Shown in pieces: positions 13,254 through 18,252 of a stretch of 18,252 bases of DNA. Location of the stretch: contig JBKPAF010000090.1 of assembly GCA_046726275.1 (NCBI GenBank), positions 1 to 18,252 of the forward strand, read 5' to 3'. Under the pieces are notes generated by a model that searched no databases, was not told the origin of the DNA, and saw only the letters and a list, made by a program, of their open reading frames with translations. Both the position numbers and the translations under genes were made by a program. Position 1 is the stretch's first letter; each line of letters starts with the position of its first letter. The DNA is from DASXTW01 sp046726275. Lineage in GTDB: Bacteria > Actinomycetota > UBA4738.

Positions 13254-14312
13254 CTAGTGGCTCTCCGTCGGCTCGAGCCGGATGCTCGGGGTGCGGTTGT
13301 CGGGTGAGCGCGGAGGAGCCGGTGGAGGCGGGGTCTCCGCCAGGACGATCCGGCTCCTGCCCTCCTGTTTGGCCTGAGAGAGCGCTACCTGGGCGCGGGT
13401 GATCAGCTCCGGCATCGATTCGTGGCCGTTCCAGCAGGCCACGCCGGCCGAGGTGGTGGTGGTCGCCGGTACCGAACACAGCCGGCGGATGACGGCGCCA
13501 CCGGCTTCGAGTGGGCAGCGCGGCATCAACACGGCGAAGGTGTCGCCTTCGAACCTGGCCAGGAGGTCGGCGGTTCGGAGCTCTGCCTGCCACCGGGCGG
13601 TGAAGAACTTGAGGAGGCGGTCTCCCGTCAGGTGTCCGTACCGGTCGTTGTAGGCCCGGAAATTGTCGACATTGAGCATCGCCACGCTCGTCGGGACCCC
13701 ATCCTTTCCCCCTTCTGCGAGCTCGGCCGACAGGGCTGCCTCCCACACCTGCCTGTTCGGCACCCCGGTGAGCTGGTCCGCCCGGGACAACCGCCTCAGT
13801 CCCGCCCTGGCACGCATCTCGTCGAACAGACGGTGGGACCCGATGCCAAGGGCCGCGGCGAGCCCGATCAGCTCGAACGTCTGCGTCGGATCGGGACGGG
13901 GCGTCGCCGAACCCATCGGGGTGAGGAGGGCGATGGCCACGGCCGCGACCCCGGCGGCGAGCTCCAGCCCGGTGGCGTAGAGCGAGAGCCAGAACACCGG
14001 GAGCAGGAACAGGCCCGCCCAGGACGTGAGCGGATCCCCCTGTCCTGGTCCGAACCCCGAGGCCACGAGGATATAGACGAGGGGAGGTGCGAGCATGGCG
14101 AACCTGGGAAGCCGGTGCCACGGCACCAACACCGTCGACGCGACTGCGACGACGATCAGCGCGGCTCCCCAGAGGATGGTCCCTGAGTACTCGTCCGGCA
14201 GCTTCGCGGGGTCCGAAGAGACGAGCAAGAGGAGGACCGCGCCGATGAGCGGACCCATCTGCCGGAACAGCGCATCGCGGCTGAAAGACTGGGAGTAGTT
14301 GGACGCTCGCAT
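13254..14312 (-). CDS. Membrane GGDEF-domain protein with degraded active site
   Basis: 352 residues. About six membrane helices fill residues 15-185 (including PLIGAVLLLLVSS, GAALIVVAVASTVLVPW and GLELAAGVAAVAIALLTP), then a GGDEF domain from DQLTGVPNRQVWEAAL to residue 330, then a Pro-rich tail. In diguanylate cyclases the signature is GGDEF; here it is EGDTF at 255-259, so the first Gly and the fourth-position Glu are lost. The metal-binding Asp that opens the DxDxFK motif is Asn214 (NVDNFRAYND). Asn222, Asp223 and GD at 230-231 remain. The inhibitory c-di-GMP site RxxD is intact (RTAD, 246-249), exactly five residues before the signature. This suggests a c-di-GMP sensor, not a cyclase. 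The ATG at 14312 is chosen for AGGGGGG upstream. It lies 149 bases after kbl on the same strand. Confidence 0.85.
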   Translation of the reverse strand: MRASNYSQSFSRDALFRQMGPLIGAVLLLLVSSDPAKLPDEYSGTILWGAALIVVAVASTVLVPWHRLPRFAMLAPPLVYILVASGFGPGQGDPLTSWAGLFLLPVFWLSLYATGLELAAGVAAVAIALLTPMGSATPRPDPTQTFELIGLAAALGIGSHRLFDEMRARAGLRRLSRADQLTGVPNRQVWEAALSAELAEGGKDGVPTSVAMLNVDNFRAYNDRYGHLTGDRLLKFFTARWQAELRTADLLARFEGDTFAVLMPRCPLEAGGAVIRRLCSVPATTTTSAGVACWNGHESMPELITRAQVALSQAKQEGRSRIVLAETPPPPAPPRSPDNRTPSIRLEPTESH

Positions 14313-14461
14313 GTCAGGCCCCCCTGATCGCCTCGTGTCCGCTGCCGCAGCGGCCGTTGTAGGTATCGGCGGCGGCGAACTCGCGGGAACAGCCCCCAGC
14401 CGGTGGATATTCGGACGGCCCACTCGGGGGAGGGCGTCCTACCCCGGATGCAGCAGAACGG

Positions 14462-15649
14462 CTAGATCAGCCGGAGCTTCTTACCCACTCGCTCGAAGGC
14501 GTCGAGCGCTTCGCCCAGGTCGTCCTCGTTGTGGTCCGCGGTGACGATCGTCCTGACCCTGGCCCGCCCCTTCGCCACCGTCGGGTAGACGATGGCCGGT
14601 GTGAAGACCCCCTCCTCCCACAACATCCGCGAGAGCTCGACGGCTTTGGTCTCCTCGCCGGCGATGACAGGGGTGATCGGCGTCTCGCTGGCTCCGGTGT
14701 CGAATCCCAGCCCGTGAAGGCCTTTCTTGAAATAGCTCGTGTTGCTCCACAGGCGGTCGATGCGCTCCGGCTCGTCCCGGATCACGTCCAGCGCGGCGAT
14801 GCACGCCGCCGCCACAGCAGGAGGGGCTGACGTGGAGAACAGGAATGGACGGCCCCGATTGACCAGCCACTGGATCAGGTGAGGTGGGCCGGCGATGAAG
14901 CCGCCCAGGACGCCGATCGCCTTGGACAGCGTGCCCACCTGGATGTCCACGCTTCTCGGCTCGAGGCCGAAGTGCGCCACCGTGCCCTTGCCGCCCGGGC
15001 CCAGGACGCCACTCGCGTGGGCATCGTCGATCATCATGATCGCGCCGTGCTTCTCGGCCACCTCGACAAGGTCCGGGAGCGGCGCGATGTCGCCGTCCAT
15101 CGAAAACACGCCGTCGGTGATGAGGAGTTGACGGCGCCCCGGGGCCTTCGACTCCTCCAACAGCTGGTCCGCCTGACCGACGTCCTTGTGCGGGAAGACC
15201 TTGATCTCCGCTTTGGACAGCCTGGCCCCGTCGATGATCGAGGCGTGGTTGAGCTGATCCGAGACGATGACGTCCTCCTTCGTGAGGATGGCTGCCACCG
15301 TGCCCGCGTTGGCTGTGAACCCCGCCTGGAACATCAGGGCTGCCTCGGCGCCCTTGAACTCCGCGAACCGCGTCTCGAGCTCCGCATGCAGGGACATCGT
15401 CCCCGCGATCGTCCGGACGGCCCCCGAACCTGCCCCATACTCCATCGCCGCTCTGGCCGCCGCCTCCTTCAGTCGAGGATGGGCCGCCAGGCCCAGGTAG
15501 TTGTTCGAGGCCAGGTTGATGACGTCGCGCCCGTCGAAGCGGGTCCTGGCCCTCTGCTCGCCTTCCAGCGTCCGTGGCTTCAGAGCTGTTCCGGCCCGCT
15601 CAAGCTCGCCGAGTTGCTCCTTCAGGTAATCGAGGCTGCGTTCGGACAT
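14462..15649 (-). CDS. kbl: Glycine C-acetyltransferase (2-amino-3-ketobutyrate CoA ligase)
   Basis: 395 residues, within a few of the E. coli enzyme. It is a PLP enzyme of the alpha-oxoamine synthase family that splits 2-amino-3-oxobutyrate with CoA into glycine and acetyl-CoA, the second step of threonine breakdown. Visible marks: NLASNNYLGLAAHPRL, GAGSGAVRTIAGTMSLHAEL, DQLNHASIIDG, MMIDDAHASGVLG (PLP-binding Asp and His), and VGTLSKAIGVLGG with the Schiff-base Lys243. The related enzymes KBL, BioF, HemA and SPT are hard to separate by sequence alone; the neighbouring tdh, 19 bases upstream on the same strand, settles it as Kbl. The complete, unbroken frame indicates an active gene. Confidence 0.95.
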   Translation of the reverse strand: MSERSLDYLKEQLGELERAGTALKPRTLEGEQRARTRFDGRDVINLASNNYLGLAAHPRLKEAAARAAMEYGAGSGAVRTIAGTMSLHAELETRFAEFKGAEAALMFQAGFTANAGTVAAILTKEDVIVSDQLNHASIIDGARLSKAEIKVFPHKDVGQADQLLEESKAPGRRQLLITDGVFSMDGDIAPLPDLVEVAEKHGAIMMIDDAHASGVLGPGGKGTVAHFGLEPRSVDIQVGTLSKAIGVLGGFIAGPPHLIQWLVNRGRPFLFSTSAPPAVAAACIAALDVIRDEPERIDRLWSNTSYFKKGLHGLGFDTGASETPITPVIAGEETKAVELSRMLWEEGVFTPAIVYPTVAKGRARVRTIVTADHNEDDLGEALDAFERVGKKLRLI

Positions 15650-15668
15650 CGCCCTTCACCTTTCCGAT

Positions 15669-16712
15669 TCAAGGAACCAGGATCACCTTTCCCGACCGAC
15701 CTGACGCCATCACCTCGAAAGCCTCCTCGAACTGCTCGAGCCGGAACCGGTGTGTGATCACCGGCGTCACGTCGACCATTCCGGTGGCAAGGAGGGTCGT
15801 CGTCTGCTGCCACGTCCTGAAGAGCTCCCGTCCGGTCACGCCGATCAGCCGCGCTTCTTTGAAGATGATCTGGTCAGTCAAGTCCAGGGCGACCGGCTCG
15901 GTCGGAAGGCCCAGCAGCGACATCCGCCCCCCGGGGGCGAGCATCCGCGTTCCCTGGTCGATCACCTGCGGAATCCCGGACATCTCCAGAACCACCTCGG
16001 CCCCGTGCCCGTCGGTCGCCTCGATCACGAAGGTAACGGGGTCCTCGCTCTCCGGATCCACCAGCAGGTCGGCGCCCATCTGCTTGGCCAGGCCCAGACG
16101 GAACTCGTTCGGCTCCACGGCGATGACCTGGCGCGCTCCGGAGGCACGCGCCACTCCCACAGCGAACAGACCGATCGGCCCGCATCCGAGCACCACGACG
16201 GTCGAAGCCACTAGCTCGGATGCGCCGTCACCGCTGAAGGCCGTGTGCACGGCGTTGCCGAACGGGTCGTGGATGGAGGCGACCTCGGGCGGGATCCGGT
16301 GGTCCACCTCCCAGGCGTTGCGCTCCGGGAGCACGAGGTGGTCGGCAAACCCGCCGTCGAAGTCCACTCCGAGGATTCTGAGGTTCTCGCAGATATGAGC
16401 CCTGCCGCTGCGGCACGGCGGGCAGAACCCACAGAACACGTGCCCCTCCGCGGAGACGAAGGCGCCCGGGCGGAGGTGGTGCACTTCCGAACCCACGGCC
16501 TGGACGTACCCGGCAACCTCGTGCCCGAACGTCATCGGGAGGTGGACGATCCGGCTCGCCGCCCAGGGGTCCCATCGATAGATGTGCAGGTCGGTCCCGC
16601 AGATCGACGCGGCCTCGACCTTGATCAGGACCTCACCTGCCGCGGGAACAGGCACGGGCAGCTCCACGAGCTCGGCGCCGGGTCCTTGCGTCACCTTCCG
16701 CAGAGCGCGCAT
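15669..16712 (-). CDS. tdh: L-threonine 3-dehydrogenase
   Basis: 347 residues of the zinc-dependent medium-chain dehydrogenase family. It oxidises threonine to 2-amino-3-oxobutyrate with NAD+, the substrate of Kbl encoded directly after it. Catalytic zinc ligands are Cys38 (ASICGTDLHIY) and His64-Glu65 (FGHEVAGYV). The structural zinc site is Cys94, Cys97, Cys100 and Cys108 in FCGFCPPCRSGRAHIC. The coenzyme site is VVLGCGPIGLFAVGVA, and DPFGNAVHTAF and ITHRFRLEQFEEAFEVMASG are typical of Tdh. The ATG at 16712 gives the family N-terminus (MRALRKVTQGPG) but has no good ribosome binding site; the frame is open to 16790, so a slightly longer form is possible. It heads the tdh-kbl operon and diverges from the DUF885 gene. 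Confidence 0.92.
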   Translation of the reverse strand: MRALRKVTQGPGAELVELPVPVPAAGEVLIKVEAASICGTDLHIYRWDPWAASRIVHLPMTFGHEVAGYVQAVGSEVHHLRPGAFVSAEGHVFCGFCPPCRSGRAHICENLRILGVDFDGGFADHLVLPERNAWEVDHRIPPEVASIHDPFGNAVHTAFSGDGASELVASTVVVLGCGPIGLFAVGVARASGARQVIAVEPNEFRLGLAKQMGADLLVDPESEDPVTFVIEATDGHGAEVVLEMSGIPQVIDQGTRMLAPGGRMSLLGLPTEPVALDLTDQIIFKEARLIGVTGRELFRTWQQTTTLLATGMVDVTPVITHRFRLEQFEEAFEVMASGRSGKVILVP

Positions 16713-16908
16713 CGAGGCTGGTGGTTGGCCGGTCGCTTCTCCGGCAGGCCTCGGCCGGCGATGTCCTACTCCATGAGGCTCTCGACCCACGAAGGAGCTC
16801 CTGACGCGAGAACGAGAGAGAGCTTACGCGACGGAGGCGTCTCGCCGTGTGTGGGTGTCCGCTATGCTCCGATCCCGCAAAGACCACACGCACGAATGGA
16901 GGCCGCCC
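16713..16908. promoter_or_regulatory. Divergent promoter region between tdh and the DUF885 gene
   Basis: 196 bases between two divergent starts. TATGCT at 16863-16868 resembles a -10 element for the rightward gene, about 40 bases before its GTG; no matching -35 is clear. GGAGG at 16898-16902 is the ribosome binding site of the rightward gene. I compared the tdh leader with the glycine riboswitch consensus and did not find the conserved blocks. Confidence 0.4.
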
Positions 16909-18252
16909 GTGTCCGATCAGAACGAGCAGGCTGCTCGCCGGCTAGCGCAGCGGTTCTGGGATCAATTACTCGAGATCTATCCGATCATCGGCACGTTCAT
17001 CGGGGACGAGCGATACGACGATCGGTTGTCCGACCCCAGCGAAGAGGGCCTGGCTCGTAGGAAGACGTTGTTCGAGGGGGCCATCGCCGACCTGGCCGGT
17101 ATCGACCGGAATGCCCTTGACGTGGAGATGCGCACGACGCTGGCGGTTCTCGAATCCGGGGCCAGACGCGAGCTCGCCGACCTCGAGCATCGGATCGACC
17201 GCTTCTACGCGGTGACCCACCTGTTCGGTCCAGGCACGCTGACCGCCACCCTCGGTTCGAACCAGCTGGCCAACACGCCGGAGCGCCTGGATCGGTACGT
17301 CCGTCGACTCCGGGCCTTCCCCACCTTCCTCGAGGAGACCTCCAAGGTGGCGATGGAGGCCGCGCCGGTGGGTCAGGTCGCGCCTGCCCTGGTGGTCGAC
17401 CGGGCCATGGCGCAGGTCGAGCGGTTGCTGTCGCTCCAGCCGCAGGACTCGCCGGCCATGAAGCCGGTCCAGAGCGCCTCCAACGCGGACAGAGATCAGG
17501 TCGTCTCCGCTCTGCGTGAAGCGGTATGGCCGGCCTACGCCAGTTACCTCGAGACGTTGCGCGCGTACCGTCCCTCGGCGCGCGAGACGATCGGGTTGTC
17601 CGCGTTGCCGGGGGGAGAGGAGATGTACGCGTCGCAGATCCTCGGCTTCACCACGTTGCCCCTAGATGCTCGCTCGATCCACGACACGGGGCACCAGCAA
17701 CTGGCCATGATTCAGGAGGAACGACAGGCCATCGCCAAGCAGCTCGGCCACGAAGACGTCCAGGCCGCCCTCGACGAGTATCAGGCGACCGGGAAGAACA
17801 CGGCGGGGAGCCGTCAGGAGATGCTCGACGTCGTGGGCGACCAGGTCGAGCGGAGTTGGGAGGCCGCGCCGCGCTTCTTCGGCCGGTTGCCCAAGGCAAA
17901 CTGCCAGGTTCGTCCCATCGACGAGTTCCAGGAAGACGACATGCCCGGCGCCTACTACAACCCTCCGACCGAAGACGGTTCTCGCCCGGGAACCTACTAC
18001 GTGAACACGGGGCACCTCGAGGGGCGCCCGCTGCACCAGACGGCCACCACCTCTTTCCACGAAGCGAATCCCGGCCACCACTTCCAGCTCTCGATCGAGC
18101 AGGAGTTCACCGAACGGCTCCCCCTTCGGCGCTTCGGCGGATTCCTCGTCGGGGATGCGTTCGTCGAGGGATGGGGCCTGTACTCGGAGCGGCTGGCAGA
18201 CGAGATGGGCCTGTTCCTGAACGAGTACGAGCGGCTGGGGATGCTCGAGGCT
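16909..18252 (+). CDS. DUF885 family protein, probable zinc metallopeptidase (cut by window edge)
   Basis: 448 codons are present and the frame is still open at the edge; the family usually runs to about 550-600 residues. It begins at a GTG behind GGAGG (six-base spacing) with MSDQNEQAARRLAQRFWDQL and has no signal peptide, so it should act in the cytoplasm. The characteristic motif is HEANPGHHFQ at 384-393, a thermolysin-like HExxPGHH zinc site, followed by EGWGLYSERLADEMG from Glu420, which would supply the third ligand. YYNPPTEDGSRPGTYYVNTG before the motif is also typical. DUF885 proteins are thought to be peptidases of the carboxypeptidase Taq-like group, but substrates are unknown for most. 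No stop or frameshift is seen in the visible part. Confidence 0.9.
   Translation, partial: MSDQNEQAARRLAQRFWDQLLEIYPIIGTFIGDERYDDRLSDPSEEGLARRKTLFEGAIADLAGIDRNALDVEMRTTLAVLESGARRELADLEHRIDRFYAVTHLFGPGTLTATLGSNQLANTPERLDRYVRRLRAFPTFLEETSKVAMEAAPVGQVAPALVVDRAMAQVERLLSLQPQDSPAMKPVQSASNADRDQVVSALREAVWPAYASYLETLRAYRPSARETIGLSALPGGEEMYASQILGFTTLPLDARSIHDTGHQQLAMIQEERQAIAKQLGHEDVQAALDEYQATGKNTAGSRQEMLDVVGDQVERSWEAAPRFFGRLPKANCQVRPIDEFQEDDMPGAYYNPPTEDGSRPGTYYVNTGHLEGRPLHQTATTSFHEANPGHHFQLSIEQEFTERLPLRRFGGFLVGDAFVEGWGLYSERLADEMGLFLNEYERLGMLEA

Noticed and set aside
14313..14461. c-di-GMP or c-di-AMP riboswitch upstream of the GGDEF gene
   Set aside because: The 149-base GC-rich gap after kbl lacks the conserved blocks of either class as far as I can see by eye.
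16713..16908. Glycine riboswitch upstream of tdh-kbl
   Set aside because: The AAGGAGC-like and GAGAG-like pieces seen are not in the right order or spacing for the aptamer.

Overview
The window is GC-rich, uses GTG/TTG starts freely with strong GGAGG-type ribosome binding sites, and carries a coenzyme F420 gene (cofC) next to plsC, gpsA and an HU-type nucleoid protein. An HU-cofC-gpsA neighbourhood is familiar from Actinomycetota, so I infer an actinobacterial chromosome, probably from a deep or uncultured lineage. No rRNA, tRNA, CRISPR array, transposase or phage gene was recognised.

Layout. (1) 1-4160 is a loose, gene-poor stretch of small membrane or secreted proteins. At least two recognisable genes here are broken by one-base frameshifts (a membrane-anchored PASTA protein and a class I methyltransferase), and a third probable remnant lies at 3433-3857. 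(2) 4160-8592 holds intact accessory genes: an O-methyltransferase of the acetylserotonin/caffeate type, a two-gene partner-switching module (STAS plus RsbW-like ATPase), a 32-residue membrane peptide, an alpha/beta hydrolase, a DUF2214 membrane protein and a DUF6220-like membrane protein. (3) 8593-10515 holds a tandemly duplicated promoter-like unit, a protein with a cytoplasmic RodZ-like helix-turn-helix, one membrane span and a large outer domain, and then an HU-family protein. (4) 10545-13231 is the housekeeping core. cofC and a cold-shock-like gene run leftward; plsC and gpsA run rightward from a shared divergent promoter region. (5) 13254-16712 runs leftward: the threonine-degradation operon tdh-kbl, then a membrane GGDEF protein whose catalytic site is degraded while its c-di-GMP inhibitory site is kept. 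(6) 16909-18252 is the first 448 codons of a DUF885 metallopeptidase-like gene cut by the window edge.

How they work together. PlsC and GpsA supply phosphatidic acid synthesis (glycerol-3-phosphate and the second acyl transfer). CofC makes the activated phospho-lactate or phosphoenolpyruvate intermediate of F420. Tdh and Kbl convert threonine to glycine plus acetyl-CoA. The STAS/ATPase pair, the degenerate GGDEF protein and the HTH-membrane protein are regulatory candidates. The most interesting items are the GGDEF protein as a possible c-di-GMP receptor, the HTH/outer-domain fusion with its duplicated promoter, two hydrophobic micropeptides, and the clustering of frameshifts in the first 4 kb.
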